Origin: Prochlorococcus sp. AG-363-G03 | GTDB taxonomy: Bacteria; Cyanobacteriota; Cyanobacteriia; PCC-6307; Cyanobiaceae | Reading direction: 5' to 3' | DNA: 36,414 nucleotides | Assembly (NCBI GenBank): GCA_003280265.1 | Contig: QCFJ01000001.1 | Span: 1 to 36,414 of the forward strand | Part shown: one piece after another, positions 9,593-19,590 of the stretch | Numbering within the stretch: position 1 is the stretch's first letter | Layout of the letters: every line of letters starts with the position of its first letter | The notes under the pieces: model-generated | Databases searched by the model: none | Told to the model about the DNA's origin: nothing | The model's input: the letters and a program-made list of their open reading frames with translations, nothing else | Program-made: the position numbers and the translations under genes

Positions 9593-10909
9593 ATGAGTAC
9601 AAACTTTTCAGTTCCTGAACCTACGTCTCAGCTAATAAAAGCAGCTGAGAGTGCAAAAGAAGCTTCTATTTCGCTTGGTCAATCCACTAACAAAAAGAGG
9701 TGCGAGGCTTTGACTGAAATGGCAAACGCTTTGAATAAGAATGCCGAGGATATATTGAGAGCTAATAGTCAAGATCTTGAAAGATCAGAAAAAGAAGGGT
9801 TGAATAATTCACTTTTATCAAGACTTCAGTTAACAAAAACGAAACTCAAAGGGTGTATTGAAGGGGTTTTAAAAGTTTCAAATCTTGCAGATCCAATAGG
9901 TAAAAGACAACTTCATAGGAAATTGGATGAAAACCTTATTCTTGAGAGAGTAACAGTTCCATTAGGAGTACTAGGAGTGATATTTGAATCGAGACCAGAT
10001 GCATTAATACAAATAGCATCTCTTGCTGTTCGTTCTGGAAATGGAGCTTTATTAAAAGGAGGAAGTGAAGCAAAAGCCACAAATCAAGCAATAATGAATT
10101 CTCTAGAAAAGGGGTTAAAAAAATCAGATGTTGGTTCAGGTGCGTTGTCTTTACTAACTACACGTAAAGAAAGCTTAGGCTTACTTCGTTTAGATCGGTT
10201 TGTGAATTTGATAATACCTAGAGGTAGTAATGAGTTAGTTCAATTTATTCAAGAAAATACACGTATCCCTGTCCTAGGGCACGCGGACGGGATTTGTCAT
10301 CTATATGTGGATAATTCTGTAGATATTGATAAAGCTATAAGCATAGCTTTAGATAGTAAGACTCAATATCCTGCTGCTTGTAATGCAATTGAGACATTAT
10401 TAATTCATGAAGATGTTGCTGAGATATTTTTGAAAAAAGCCTTGCCAATTTTTTCCAATGCAGGAGTAACTCTTAGGGGTGATGCAAGGAGTCAATCTTT
10501 AGGGGTAAAAAATAAGGCTGATGAAGTGGACTGGTCTACAGAATATCTTGATTTAATTCTTTCAATAAAAATTGTTTGTAATGCAGATGAAGCTATTGAA
10601 CATATTCGTAAATATAGCTCTCGTCATACAGAGGCGATAGTTACTGATGATAAGGAACTTGCTGAAAAATTTTTAAGTTCGGTTGATAGTGCAGGTGTTT
10701 ATCATAATTGCTCTACTCGATTTGCTGATGGTTTCCGATATGGATTTGGAGCTGAAGTTGGGATAAGTACTCAGACTCTTCCACCAAGAGGACCAGTTGG
10801 ATTGGAAGGTTTAGTTACCTATCGCTATTATCTCAGAGGTGATGGTGATCTTGTTAAGGATTTCGCTTCTGGAGATAGAAACTTTTCTCATACTGATCTA
10901 CCATTATGA
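9593..10909 (+). CDS. proA: Gamma-glutamyl phosphate reductase
   Basis: 438 residues, normal for ProA. It reduces gamma-glutamyl phosphate with NADPH to glutamate semialdehyde, the second step of proline synthesis, in the cytoplasm. It belongs to the aldehyde dehydrogenase superfamily. Visible landmarks are the cofactor-site segment [15 protein letters not shown] (128-142), [11 protein letters not shown] (206-216), and the catalytic cysteine C263 in [13 protein letters not shown]. The C-terminal [16 protein letters not shown] stretch is the family signature. Its TGA overlaps the folB ATG by four bases (ATGA), so the two are translationally coupled. A 147-bp AT-rich gap precedes it, with no promoter I would commit to. 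proB is not in the window. Confidence 0.97.
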   Translation: MSTNFSVPEPTSQLIKAAESAKEASISLGQSTNKKRCEALTEMANALNKNAEDILRANSQDLERSEKEGLNNSLLSRLQLTKTKLKGCIEGVLKVSNLADPIGKRQLHRKLDENLILERVTVPLGVLGVIFESRPDALIQIASLAVRSGNGALLKGGSEAKATNQAIMNSLEKGLKKSDVGSGALSLLTTRKESLGLLRLDRFVNLIIPRGSNELVQFIQENTRIPVLGHADGICHLYVDNSVDIDKAISIALDSKTQYPAACNAIETLLIHEDVAEIFLKKALPIFSNAGVTLRGDARSQSLGVKNKADEVDWSTEYLDLILSIKIVCNADEAIEHIRKYSSRHTEAIVTDDKELAEKFLSSVDSAGVYHNCSTRFADGFRYGFGAEVGISTQTLPPRGPVGLEGLVTYRYYLRGDGDLVKDFASGDRNFSHTDLPL

Positions 10910-11295
10910 GCCAATTTAATAATTTAAGCGCAATTCATATAAAAGACTTAAATCTTTGGGCTCATGTAGGTGTTTTAGAAAGTGAGCGAATTCATGGTCA
11001 AAGCTTTCTTCTTGATATAAGTTTTTGGTTGGATTTGGATGAGTCATCTAAACTTGATCAATTAGATAAATCAATTGACTATAGCGAAGCAATTCAAGCA
11101 ATTAAAAAACTTTCATTTGAGATCAAATGCTTAACGATAGAATATTTTAGTGATCAAATTTTGAATCTTCTTGAGTCTCTATATGGTCCAGTTCCAATTC
11201 ATATTCTTCTGACAAAATGCTCTCCACCAATACATGGATTTTCTGGAAGTGTTCTTGTCGAAAAAAAAAGAAATTTCTCATTGCCTATTAATTAA
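10906..11295 (+). CDS. folB: Dihydroneopterin aldolase
   Basis: 129 residues. FolB splits 7,8-dihydroneopterin into 6-hydroxymethyl-dihydropterin and glycolaldehyde in folate synthesis. The family order is clear: the opening [19 protein letters not shown] with its conserved glutamate, then the [10 protein letters not shown] segment holding the active-site tyrosine. TIEYFSDQI follows, then [10 protein letters not shown] with the catalytic lysine, and the closing [12 protein letters not shown]. It overlaps proA by 4 nt, and its stop codon is directly followed by the TTG start of the hydrolase gene. The three genes therefore look like one transcript, although their products belong to unrelated pathways. 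Confidence 0.93.
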   Translation: MSQFNNLSAIHIKDLNLWAHVGVLESERIHGQSFLLDISFWLDLDESSKLDQLDKSIDYSEAIQAIKKLSFEIKCLTIEYFSDQILNLLESLYGPVPIHILLTKCSPPIHGFSGSVLVEKKRNFSLPIN

Positions 11296-11898
11296 TTGGA
11301 CACAAACGCAAGACCAATTTTTTTTATTCATGGATTATGGAACAATCCTAAATTATTTGAAAAATTAATTAAAAAAATAAATGAAGATGATTATGAATTA
11401 TATAGACCACATTTGCCACACAAGTATGGAAAAACATCTCTTAGGCGTCTAGCTCTAGATCTTGATTCTAAGATAGAGGAATTAGTGGGACCTGAAATTG
11501 AAATAGATATTGTTGGTTTTTCAATGGGTGGATTAATTAGTAGGTGTTGGTTGCAAAATCATGACGGTTTTTTACGAACTAAACGTTTCTTTAGTATTGG
11601 CACGCCTCATTTTGGTACCTATACAGCTCAAATGATCCCTTCATTTTTGATGCCCGGTATTGCAGAGATGAAAAGAGGAAGTAGTTTATTATCTCAATTA
11701 AATAACGATCAGTCTTCCTTAGAAAAAGTTGAATGTACTAGTTTTTTCACAAAATGGGACTTGATGTCATTCCCAGGCTGGCAATCAAAACTCTCTATGG
11801 GTGAATCTTATCACTTACCTGTATTAACACATAAAGAATTGATCACCAATTCTAGTTCTATAGATATTTTAGTCAAAAAGATTTTTAATGACCGCTAA
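11296..11898 (+). CDS. Alpha/beta hydrolase, lipase-like
   Basis: 200 residues. An N-terminal oxyanion-hole motif (FFIHGLWN, 9-16) and a GFSMGG nucleophile elbow with S76 mark a compact lipase/esterase-type alpha/beta hydrolase. D155 (KWDLMSFPG) and H179 (PVLTHKEL) are placed correctly to complete the triad. SIGTPHFGTYTAQMIP after the nucleophile resembles the triacylglycerol lipase / PGAP1-like group, but the substrate is unknown. There is no signal peptide or membrane helix. The start codon is TTG, directly after the folB stop, with no visible Shine-Dalgarno, so it probably depends on coupling to folB. Its TAA overlaps the prlC stop on the opposite strand by four bases. Confidence 0.83.
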   Translation: MDTNARPIFFIHGLWNNPKLFEKLIKKINEDDYELYRPHLPHKYGKTSLRRLALDLDSKIEELVGPEIEIDIVGFSMGGLISRCWLQNHDGFLRTKRFFSIGTPHFGTYTAQMIPSFLMPGIAEMKRGSSLLSQLNNDQSSLEKVECTSFFTKWDLMSFPGWQSKLSMGESYHLPVLTHKELITNSSSIDILVKKIFNDR

Positions 11899-14006
11899 TT
11901 AAGCCCACTATGTCGTATTAAAGCTTTAGTAGAGGGAAGTCTACCTCTAAATTGTTTGAAGACCTTGCTGGGGGAACGACTACCCCCAAGACTTAGAATT
12001 GAATCGCGATATTTTTTGCCAATTTTTCTAACTTCAGCAATATTACTAAGTCCTGCCTCCTCAAATGCGGCAAAGGCATCAGAACTGAGCACCTCAGCCC
12101 ATTTATAAGAGTAGTATCCTGCAGCATAGCCACCAGCAAAAATATGATTGAAGGCACATAGGAATTGATCTTCTGGAATAGGAGTCATCACGGTTGTATT
12201 CTCTGCAATTTGTCTTCGCAACTCGTCTGGGGAAATTTCTGAATCTTCGTCCCATTGACTATGGAGCTTTAGATCAGTAAGAGCAAAATGTATTTGCCTT
12301 AAAGTCGCAAGACCAGTATTAAATGTTCTGCTCAGTCTCAATTTATTGATTTCGGATTCTGGTAATGACTCTTTGGTTTTCCAATGAATTGCTATTTCAG
12401 AAATTGTTTGATCTTCTAAGCACCAATTTTCCATAAATTGACTTGCTAATTCGACAGCATCCCATTCAACGTTATTAATTCCGGCTGCTTGTGGGTAGCT
12501 TACAGTTGTCAGCATGTGTTGTAGACCATGACCAAATTCATGGAAAAGGGTTTCTACTTCTTCGAAACTCATTAAACTGGGTTTGTCCGCAATAGGAGGC
12601 GTTTGATTGCAGACTAAATAGGCTACAGGGAGAACAATATCATCTTTCGTTTTTTGATTTCGGCATAAACATTCATCCATCCAAGCACCTCCTCTTTTTG
12701 TCGCAGGACGACTGAATGGATCTAGATAGAAAGATGCAATTTTCTGGCCATCTAAATTTCTAACATTGAAGAAACGGACATCTTCATGCCATAAAGGTGC
12801 TGTATTACTCGCTTCTTCAATGTCAATTTCAAAAAGTCTTTTGCACAAGTTAAATAGACCATTAAGAACTTGATCTAAAGGAAACCATGGCCTTAGTTTC
12901 TCTTGGTCAAGATCGAATTTCTCTTTGCGTAGAACTTCAGCCCAAAAGTTTACATCCCATGGAAATAGCTCAAAATCTTCGCTTTCTCCATTTCTTATGG
13001 CACACTCACGAAGATGTATAACTTCTTTTTTAGCATGAGGCATTGCAGCTGATCGTAGTTCTTCTAGTAATATCTCGACAGCTTCTTCATTATCGGCCAT
13101 CTTTGTAGCCAAACTAATTTCACACCAGTTTTTATATCCCAATAGTTTTGCTTGCTTGTTTCTGATTGTTAGAATTTCTTCAATTATACTTTTGTTATTC
13201 ATCTTCCCATCGCTAGCTCTGCTTACAAAGGCTCTATAAACTTTTTCTCTGATACGTCTATCTTTTGCATAAGTTTGCAAAGGAATGTAGCTAGGTAAAT
13301 CCAAGCCAACTCTCCATGGTCCATTTGATGGTGAAGGATCATTACCTTTTTCATCTTTGTCACCAGCCTCCTTTGCAGCAAGAGACAATGTTTCTCGTGC
13401 TCTTTCAGGAAGACCCTCGACTTCTGACTTGCTTTTTAATAAAAGACTCCAGTTCTTGGTGGCATCTAATACATTGTTGCTAAATGTAGTTGATAATTCA
13501 GCTAATCTCTCACTGCGAGCATTAAATAAAGCTTTTTCATCAGTTTCCAGGCCAATTCCTTTGTTCTTCATTGTTATTAGTTCTGTCTCAATTATTCTTA
13601 TTTGAGTTTCATCCTTTATGTTTCCATTCTCTTTTAAATTTAAGAGTGCCTTAAAAATTACTTCGCTTTGAGCAATCTGATTACTAAATCTAACGATTCT
13701 AGGTTGTTGATTTGAATGAACCTCACGCAGTTCAGTTGAATTGCATACGGCATTCAGATGACTTACAACCCCCCAACTCCAACGAAGCTTTTCGCCTATT
13801 TCATAAAGCTGAGGCATTACATCTTCCCAGCTCAAGGATTTATTGGTTGTTAATTGTTCATCGAGTTGCTCTTCTAGCTTATTTAATTTTTTATTTAGTT
13901 CTTTTATCAGTTTTGGAATATTTTTATTGATCTCATCAGGGGTGATTTTATCGTAATCAGGAAGACCTTGACCTTCTAATAGTGCTGATGGCTTAATTGA
14001 AGTCAT
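11895..14006 (-). CDS. prlC: Oligopeptidase A (M3 family zinc metallopeptidase)
   Basis: 703 residues, normal for OpdA/PrlC. It is a soluble zinc endopeptidase that degrades short peptides, including cleaved signal peptides. The HEFGH zinc motif is at 489-493, and the third ligand is E519 in the WDAVELASQFMENW segment, which matches the E. coli spacing. FAGGYAAGYYSYKWAEVL near the C-terminus is the substrate-loop hallmark. The acidic, lysine-rich stretch NKKLNKLEEQLDEQ near residues 36-50 may be a short coiled coil. It is convergent with the lipase-like gene, sharing four bases at the stops. It is the downstream-most gene of the long minus-strand run and lies 16 nt after ndhD. Confidence 0.96.
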   Translation of the reverse strand: MTSIKPSALLEGQGLPDYDKITPDEINKNIPKLIKELNKKLNKLEEQLDEQLTTNKSLSWEDVMPQLYEIGEKLRWSWGVVSHLNAVCNSTELREVHSNQQPRIVRFSNQIAQSEVIFKALLNLKENGNIKDETQIRIIETELITMKNKGIGLETDEKALFNARSERLAELSTTFSNNVLDATKNWSLLLKSKSEVEGLPERARETLSLAAKEAGDKDEKGNDPSPSNGPWRVGLDLPSYIPLQTYAKDRRIREKVYRAFVSRASDGKMNNKSIIEEILTIRNKQAKLLGYKNWCEISLATKMADNEEAVEILLEELRSAAMPHAKKEVIHLRECAIRNGESEDFELFPWDVNFWAEVLRKEKFDLDQEKLRPWFPLDQVLNGLFNLCKRLFEIDIEEASNTAPLWHEDVRFFNVRNLDGQKIASFYLDPFSRPATKRGGAWMDECLCRNQKTKDDIVLPVAYLVCNQTPPIADKPSLMSFEEVETLFHEFGHGLQHMLTTVSYPQAAGINNVEWDAVELASQFMENWCLEDQTISEIAIHWKTKESLPESEINKLRLSRTFNTGLATLRQIHFALTDLKLHSQWDEDSEISPDELRRQIAENTTVMTPIPEDQFLCAFNHIFAGGYAAGYYSYKWAEVLSSDAFAAFEEAGLSNIAEVRKIGKKYRDSILSLGGSRSPSKVFKQFRGRLPSTKALIRHSGLN

Positions 14007-14022
14007 TTTTTAGGTTCAAAAA

Positions 14023-15597
14023 CTAACTTATTGGTACAAGGTTATTGGTAATTAATGATTGTGCGAGAGCATTTGTTGATACCTCATATAAATCAATAGC
14101 TATTCTTGGCCAAAAACCAATTACTAATGTAGGAACTAACAGACTTAAACCTATAGAAAGCTCTCTAGCATCCATTTCTTTTACTATCGATAGAGCAGGT
14201 ATCCTAGGGCCAAAGAATACTCTTCTGCACATTGAAAGAAGGTATATGGGAGTTAAAACCAGTCCAATGGCTGCTAAAAGAATTGTTATTGCTCTAAATA
14301 AAGAAGTGAATCCTTCTTGACTAGTTATGCCTAGAAAAACTGTGATTTCACTTATAAATCCACTCATTCCTGGCAAGGCAAGTGATGCTAAAGAACTGGC
14401 TAAGAAAAATGCAAAAGTAATTGGCAAAGCCTTCGCTAGACCGCCCATGTTTGGGATTGAAAGAGTGTTGGTTCTTTCATAAAAACTTCCAGTAACAAAG
14501 AACATTGCAGCAGCAATAAGTCCATGGCTAATCATCTGGAGCATCGCTCCACTTATACCAAGTGCATTAACCGCACCAATCCCAACAAGTACAAAACCCA
14601 TATGACTTACAGAACTGCAGGCAATGCGCCTTTTTACATTGTCTTGGGCAAAAGCATTTAGAGCTCCATAAATAATATTTACTATTCCAATGATGATCAG
14701 AGCTGGAGCGAGTATTAAATGAGCATCCGGTAAAATTTGTACATTAAATCTTATTAGAGCGTAACCTCCCATTTTTAATAAAACACCAGCTAGCAACATT
14801 GAAACTGGTGCATTTGCCTCTCCATGAGCATCGGGCAGCCAGGTATGAAGTGGAAAGATAGGAAGCTTTACTCCAAAACCAATTAAAAATCCTAAATAAC
14901 AAAATATGCCAAAATTACCAGAAAAAGATTTGGCTGCGATTTCACTTAAATTGAAGGTGAATTGATCTCCGGAAAGAGCTAATGCAAGACCACTAAGTAG
15001 TATCAAAAGGGAAGCAAGTGCGGTGTAGAGAATAAATTTTGTCGCTGCATAAAGTTTCCTTTTGCCTCCCCAAATAGCAATTAGTAGATAAACAGGAACA
15101 AGCTCAAGTTCCCAAGCTAAAAAGAATAGTAGGAAATCTTGTGATAGAAAAACTAAAGCTTGGGCAGAAGCTTGAATCAATAATAAAGCAAAGTAAAGCC
15201 TTGTTTTTTGTTTTACTTTCCAACTTGCAGCTGCAGACAAAAAAGTAATTAGCCCGCTAAGAACTACTAGCGGTGCAGATATTCCATCTACTCCTAATGA
15301 CCATTCAAGTCCTATGGAAGGAAGCCATTGAAGTCTTTCTACTAACTGCAAATTTTCGCTGCTTGGATCAAATAAGTTGGCAAAACCAAATACAATAATT
15401 AGAAAATCGGCTAATAAAATAACTAGAGCTATGTTTCTTGGCAGATTAGAATTTTTACTTTCTTCTTTTGGGAGGAAAGGCATTATCAACGCTCCAGCTA
15501 TGGGTAGGAGCACAATGAGTGAAAGCCATGGAAATACTGTCTGAGAATCAATACTCATAGGCAGATTGGCATCCATAATTTGGGGCAAGTCAGCCAT
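14023..15597 (-). CDS. ndhD: NAD(P)H-quinone oxidoreductase subunit 4 (NdhD)
   Basis: 524 residues with about 14 predicted membrane helices. It is an antiporter-like proton-pumping subunit of the cyanobacterial NDH-1 complex in the thylakoid membrane, active in respiration and cyclic electron flow around photosystem I. Key charged residues of the family are in place: E163 in [16 protein letters not shown]244 in [21 protein letters not shown], and K275 in [14 protein letters not shown]. Whether it is the D1 (respiratory) or CO2-uptake paralogue cannot be settled from one copy; D1 is my inference. The N-terminus is uncertain. There is no clear Shine-Dalgarno before 15597, and M8 and M14 are also possible starts. 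It lies 35 nt after thrB on the same strand. Confidence 0.95.
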   Translation of the reverse strand: MADLPQIMDANLPMSIDSQTVFPWLSLIVLLPIAGALIMPFLPKEESKNSNLPRNIALVILLADFLIIVFGFANLFDPSSENLQLVERLQWLPSIGLEWSLGVDGISAPLVVLSGLITFLSAAASWKVKQKTRLYFALLLIQASAQALVFLSQDFLLFFLAWELELVPVYLLIAIWGGKRKLYAATKFILYTALASLLILLSGLALALSGDQFTFNLSEIAAKSFSGNFGIFCYLGFLIGFGVKLPIFPLHTWLPDAHGEANAPVSMLLAGVLLKMGGYALIRFNVQILPDAHLILAPALIIIGIVNIIYGALNAFAQDNVKRRIACSSVSHMGFVLVGIGAVNALGISGAMLQMISHGLIAAAMFFVTGSFYERTNTLSIPNMGGLAKALPITFAFFLASSLASLALPGMSGFISEITVFLGITSQEGFTSLFRAITILLAAIGLVLTPIYLLSMCRRVFFGPRIPALSIVKEMDARELSIGLSLLVPTLVIGFWPRIAIDLYEVSTNALAQSLITNNLVPIS

Positions 15598-15632
15598 AAA
15601 GCTATCAGTTTTTGTTTGTTTTCATGAAAGAA

Positions 15633-16580
15633 TTACCCAAAGGTGTTTGAAATGCATTCGCTACCTCTGAGTTGAAGGCTCATCAAAGGGGCACGACTTG
15701 CTACACCAGCAGCTTCCCAGGCTTTGACCATTGCGACACTGACTTCTCGGCCTTTAGTCGCTTTGCACAAGGCAAGAATGCTTGGGCCTGCTCCACTAAT
15801 TGCACATCCTAGAGCTCCAGCAGCCTTTGCTGCTTCTCTTACTTCTAACCCACCTTTGATCAATCCCCATCTGTAGGGTTCATGAAGCTTGTCATGCATA
15901 CCATCTGCAATTAAATCCTCGTTACCTGTTCTCAGCCCTTGAAGTAGAAGCGTGAGGGCACCTAAATTGATTACTGCATCATTAACTGGAATGTTCTCAG
16001 GCATTACGCGTCTTGCTTCACTTGTACTAAGGCGAATGGATGGAATTGCTACTACCGCTTTTATTGATTGATCCCAATCACAGCGAACTACGCGCCACCT
16101 GTCGTTTGCGGTTTTAGCTGTCACGCAAAGACCTCCTATTAATGATGGAACAACATTGTCTGGGTGCCCTTCTATATCTATTGCTAGTTCTAACAATTTT
16201 TCCTTTGGTAAAGGGTATCCAGCAAGTGCATTCGCTCCAACCAGGCCTGCAACGATCGCAGTAGCACTGCTTCCAAGGCCTCTTGCAGGAGGAACGGCTA
16301 ATTTTACTCTTGCTTCAAGTGCGACAGGTTCAACACCTGCAGTTCTCCACACTCGTTGTGCGGCTCGATAAAAAAGATTCTCAGGGCCGCCTCTTAAATG
16401 ATTGCCCTCAGTACTTTCCATTATTAATTCAAACCTTTCAGCATTACCTTCAATTCTTTTAATTGTGAACTGATTGGAAAGATCTAATGCTGCACCAAGG
16501 CAATCAAACCCTGGACCAATATTGGCAGTAGTAGAAGGAACCTCTACCACGACTGTTTGTCCTATTTTTGGCGGCCCCAT
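15633..16580 (-). CDS. thrB: Homoserine kinase
   Basis: 315 residues. ThrB phosphorylates L-homoserine with ATP, the committed step toward threonine. It is a GHMP-family kinase: the glycine-rich ATP loop PPARGLGSS is at 97-105, the substrate-side VPSTTANIGPGFDCLG is at 14-29, and GCAISGAGPSILAL near the C-terminus is the third GHMP motif. The GC content of this gene looks somewhat higher than its neighbours by eye, especially around 15700-16400. I would not call transfer from that. It starts 11 nt after glk and is followed by ndhD, all minus strand. Confidence 0.96.
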   Translation of the reverse strand: MGPPKIGQTVVVEVPSTTANIGPGFDCLGAALDLSNQFTIKRIEGNAERFELIMESTEGNHLRGGPENLFYRAAQRVWRTAGVEPVALEARVKLAVPPARGLGSSATAIVAGLVGANALAGYPLPKEKLLELAIDIEGHPDNVVPSLIGGLCVTAKTANDRWRVVRCDWDQSIKAVVAIPSIRLSTSEARRVMPENIPVNDAVINLGALTLLLQGLRTGNEDLIADGMHDKLHEPYRWGLIKGGLEVREAAKAAGALGCAISGAGPSILALCKATKGREVSVAMVKAWEAAGVASRAPLMSLQLRGSECISNTFG

Positions 16581-16591
16581 GTTTTTATCCT

Positions 16592-17635
16592 TTAGCTAAG
16601 TCTCCCATTTGATTCGGCACTTAAGCGTGCTCTGCAAGCTGAACTGAATAATGTCGCTTCTGGATCTATAAGAACAATCAATGGGATTTCCTTTAAATAA
16701 GATTGAAAGCGACCCTTATTACTAAATGCATTAAGGAAGTTAGAAGAGTTTATTCCATCGAGGTTTTTTGCAGCTGTTCCACCTGAAATCCATAAGCCTG
16801 AAGAGCAAAGTTCTTGTAAAGCAAGATCTCCAGCCGCAGATCCATATGCATTCAGCCATAGTTGCATAGCTTCAGACATTAATTTGTCGCCTTTATTTGC
16901 TTCTTCCCAAACAAGTGCAGGTAAATCTATGAAATCTGATTTGTCATTATCCATTTTTTTTAAAGTTCTCTGAAGTGGATGGTTTTCATTTTTGGAATCG
17001 TCCAATTTCCATTTAGCAATCATCCCAAGGCCCTTCCCACTAACTATTTTTTCAATTGATATTCTTTGAATATTTAACTTCTTTTTTAGCCATTTGACTA
17101 ATTCCCATTCGTTTTCTGTTCTGGGGGAAAATTCTCGGTGCCCCCCTTCACTTGGAAATATAAAAATGCTTTTAGGTGTAATTAATCCTCTGGAAATTCC
17201 TAAACCAGTACCAGCTCCAATTATTGCTATTAATTTCTGATTAGTTTTGTACTCAGAATTTAATGTTCCTTGGATTACTTTATATTGGGATTTTTTAAAA
17301 AATGGTATACCATATATCAAAACTGAGAAATCATTTATTAATTCAATATTATTAATTTTTGAAAGCTGAGATAATTTTTCTGCTTCGATTTCCCAGCCTA
17401 GATTTGTAACCTTAACTTTTTCGCCTTTTATTGGTCCTGCTACCCCAATACAACCATATTTAGGGAGTGATATATGCTCTGGTAAATGTTTAATAAAATC
17501 TTCAAATATTGAGTATAAAGATTTCCATTCTGAGGAAATATAGTACTTTTCAAATAATTTTTTTGGATAGTTCTCGTTTGAATAAACGGCTAATATTGTT
17601 TTAGTCCCTCCAAGGTCTCCAGCAAGTAAATTCAT
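16592..17635 (-). CDS. glk: Glucokinase
   Basis: 347 residues, of the bacterial glucokinase (Glk) type rather than the ROK type. It makes glucose 6-phosphate from free glucose and ATP. The N-terminal phosphate loop GDLGGTKT is at 6-13. The likely catalytic aspartate is D102 in ELINDF, and the glucose-contacting glutamate and histidine sit in SEGGH (E163, H166). GAGTGLG (140-146) and LWISGGTA near the C-terminus form the adenosine pocket. The role fits recycling of glucose from glycogen or uptake. It lies between thrS and thrB, with a 23-nt gap to thrS. Clear identification. Confidence 0.93.
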   Translation of the reverse strand: MNLLAGDLGGTKTILAVYSNENYPKKLFEKYYISSEWKSLYSIFEDFIKHLPEHISLPKYGCIGVAGPIKGEKVKVTNLGWEIEAEKLSQLSKINNIELINDFSVLIYGIPFFKKSQYKVIQGTLNSEYKTNQKLIAIIGAGTGLGISRGLITPKSIFIFPSEGGHREFSPRTENEWELVKWLKKKLNIQRISIEKIVSGKGLGMIAKWKLDDSKNENHPLQRTLKKMDNDKSDFIDLPALVWEEANKGDKLMSEAMQLWLNAYGSAAGDLALQELCSSGLWISGGTAAKNLDGINSSNFLNAFSNKGRFQSYLKEIPLIVLIDPEATLFSSACRARLSAESNGRLS

Positions 17636-17658
17636 TAGTTATAAAAATTATATTTGAT

Positions 17659-19584
17659 TTAGGATTGATTAACTATTACACCTTTTTTGCTAATTGATTC
17701 GTCAATTATTAATTTAAACTTGTCTATAGTCATATTTCCAAGATCTTTACCTTCTCTTGTCCTTACTGAGATTTCATTTTTCTCTTCTTCCTTATCTCCG
17801 ATAATTATCAAGAAAGGTATTCTTTGCATAGTATGTTCTCGTATTTTAAAACCGACTTTTTCATTTCTGATATCAATTTCAGCTCTGAAACCAAGGTCAA
17901 CTAATTTATCTTTAGTACTAAAACATGCTTCATTATTTCTATCAGTTATGCCCATAATCATTATTTGAATGGGTGATAACCATGTAGGAAAATTTCCTGA
18001 ATAATTCTCAATTAAAATCCCAATAAATCTTTCAAAAGAACCTAAAATAGCTCTGTGAAGCATTACAGGTGTTTGTTTCCTCCCCGTAATATCTATATAA
18101 CTTGCATTAAGCCTTTGAGGCATGGAGAAATCCACTTGAATTGTTCCGCATTGCCATACTCTGTTGAGACAATCTTTTAAAGAGAATTCTATTTTTGGAC
18201 CGTAGAAGGCACCTTCTCCAGGAAGTAGTGACCAATCCAATCCTTTTGAATCAAGTGCCTCAGATAAGGCCTTTTCTGATTTGTCCCAGATATCATCACT
18301 CCCAACCCTTTTCTCTGGTCTTGTTGAGAGTTTAATAAGGATTGAATCAAAGCCAAAGGTTTTATAAACCTCAAATACCAAATCAATAAAATTTTGTACT
18401 TCTTCTTGGATTTGTTCGTCTGTGCAAAATATGTGTGCATCGTCTTGAACAAAATTTCTTACCCTCATTAAGCCATGCAGTGCACCAGAAGGCTCATTGC
18501 GATGACAAGAGCCAAATTCAGAAAGTCTAATAGGAAGATCTCGATAGCTTTTTAAACCTTGATTGAATATTTGTATGTGGCATGGACAATTCATAGGTTT
18601 TATTGCATATTCCCTGTTCTCTGAAGTTGTCGTAAACATATCTTCTTTAAATTTCTCCCAATGACCTGATTTCTCCCAAAGACTCCTATCAACTACTTGC
18701 GGAGATTTAACTTCTTGATAATCATATTTTGTAATTGTTTTCCGAATAAAATCTTCTAAAATTCTATAAATAGTCCATCCTTTAGGGTGCCAAAAAACCA
18801 TGCCGGGTGCTTCTTCTTGCGAGTGGAAAAGTGAATACTTTTTTCCTAACTTTCTATGATCTCTTTTCTCAGCTTCTTCAATTCTGGAGATGTATTCTTT
18901 TAATTCTTTAGAGCTTTTCCAAGCTGTTCCATATATTCTTTGTAGCATTTCATTCCTAGAGTCTCCACGCCAATAAGCTCCGGATACTTTCATTAGCTTA
19001 AATACTCTTAGATGTCTGGTATTTGGAACATGAGGACCTCTGCACATATCAATATATTCTTGATGTTTGTATAACTTTATCGTTTCATCTTTAGGTATAT
19101 TTTTAACTATTTCTAGCTTGAAAAATTCACCTCTATCAGTAAAAACTTTAGTTGCTTTCTCTGGACTAACTATTTCAACAACAACATTATAATCTCTATT
19201 AACTAACTCTTTCATCCTTTCTTCAATTTTGAGAAGATCATCAGGAGTGAATGTGTCTCTATAGGAAATATCATAATAAAAACCATCTTCAATTACTGGC
19301 CCTATTGCCATTTTTGCTTCAGGGTATAATTGCTTTACAGCATGTCCAAGAAGATGAGCGAATGAATGTCTAATGATTTCTATTCCTTCATCATCTTTAG
19401 ATGTAATTATTTGTATATGTGAATTTTTAGTTATAGGAATACAAGTATCGATTAATTCCCCGTTTACTCTCCCCGCTAGAGCTGCTTTTGCTAAACCAGG
19501 ACCAATTTCTGATGCTATTTGATCAATTGTTACAGGGGAATCATATTTTTTTTCAGTTCCATCAGGTAATGTAATTATTGGCAT
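17659..19584 (-). CDS. thrS: Threonyl-tRNA synthetase
   Basis: 641 residues, nearly identical in length to the E. coli enzyme. It charges tRNA-Thr with threonine. Domains in order are a TGS domain (about 1-60), the second additional (editing) domain with [16 protein letters not shown] near 72-87, the class II catalytic core, and the anticodon-binding domain (about 540-641). Zinc ligands are recognisable: C333 in MNCPCH, the histidine of DDAHIFC (about 384) and the histidine of [10 protein letters not shown] (about 510). The editing-domain HxxxH (HSFAH) and the CRGPH motif are both intact, so it should proofread serine. It is 6 nt downstream of trpS. Confidence 0.97.
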   Translation of the reverse strand: MPIITLPDGTEKKYDSPVTIDQIASEIGPGLAKAALAGRVNGELIDTCIPITKNSHIQIITSKDDEGIEIIRHSFAHLLGHAVKQLYPEAKMAIGPVIEDGFYYDISYRDTFTPDDLLKIEERMKELVNRDYNVVVEIVSPEKATKVFTDRGEFFKLEIVKNIPKDETIKLYKHQEYIDMCRGPHVPNTRHLRVFKLMKVSGAYWRGDSRNEMLQRIYGTAWKSSKELKEYISRIEEAEKRDHRKLGKKYSLFHSQEEAPGMVFWHPKGWTIYRILEDFIRKTITKYDYQEVKSPQVVDRSLWEKSGHWEKFKEDMFTTTSENREYAIKPMNCPCHIQIFNQGLKSYRDLPIRLSEFGSCHRNEPSGALHGLMRVRNFVQDDAHIFCTDEQIQEEVQNFIDLVFEVYKTFGFDSILIKLSTRPEKRVGSDDIWDKSEKALSEALDSKGLDWSLLPGEGAFYGPKIEFSLKDCLNRVWQCGTIQVDFSMPQRLNASYIDITGRKQTPVMLHRAILGSFERFIGILIENYSGNFPTWLSPIQIMIMGITDRNNEACFSTKDKLVDLGFRAEIDIRNEKVGFKIREHTMQRIPFLIIIGDKEEEKNEISVRTREGKDLGNMTIDKFKLIIDESISKKGVIVNQS

Positions 19585-19590
19585 AATTTT

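Noticed and set aside
15633-16580. Horizontal transfer of thrB suggested by a somewhat higher GC look
   Set aside because: The protein is a typical cyanobacterial-looking ThrB in a tight gene run; the difference was judged by eye only and is within normal variation.
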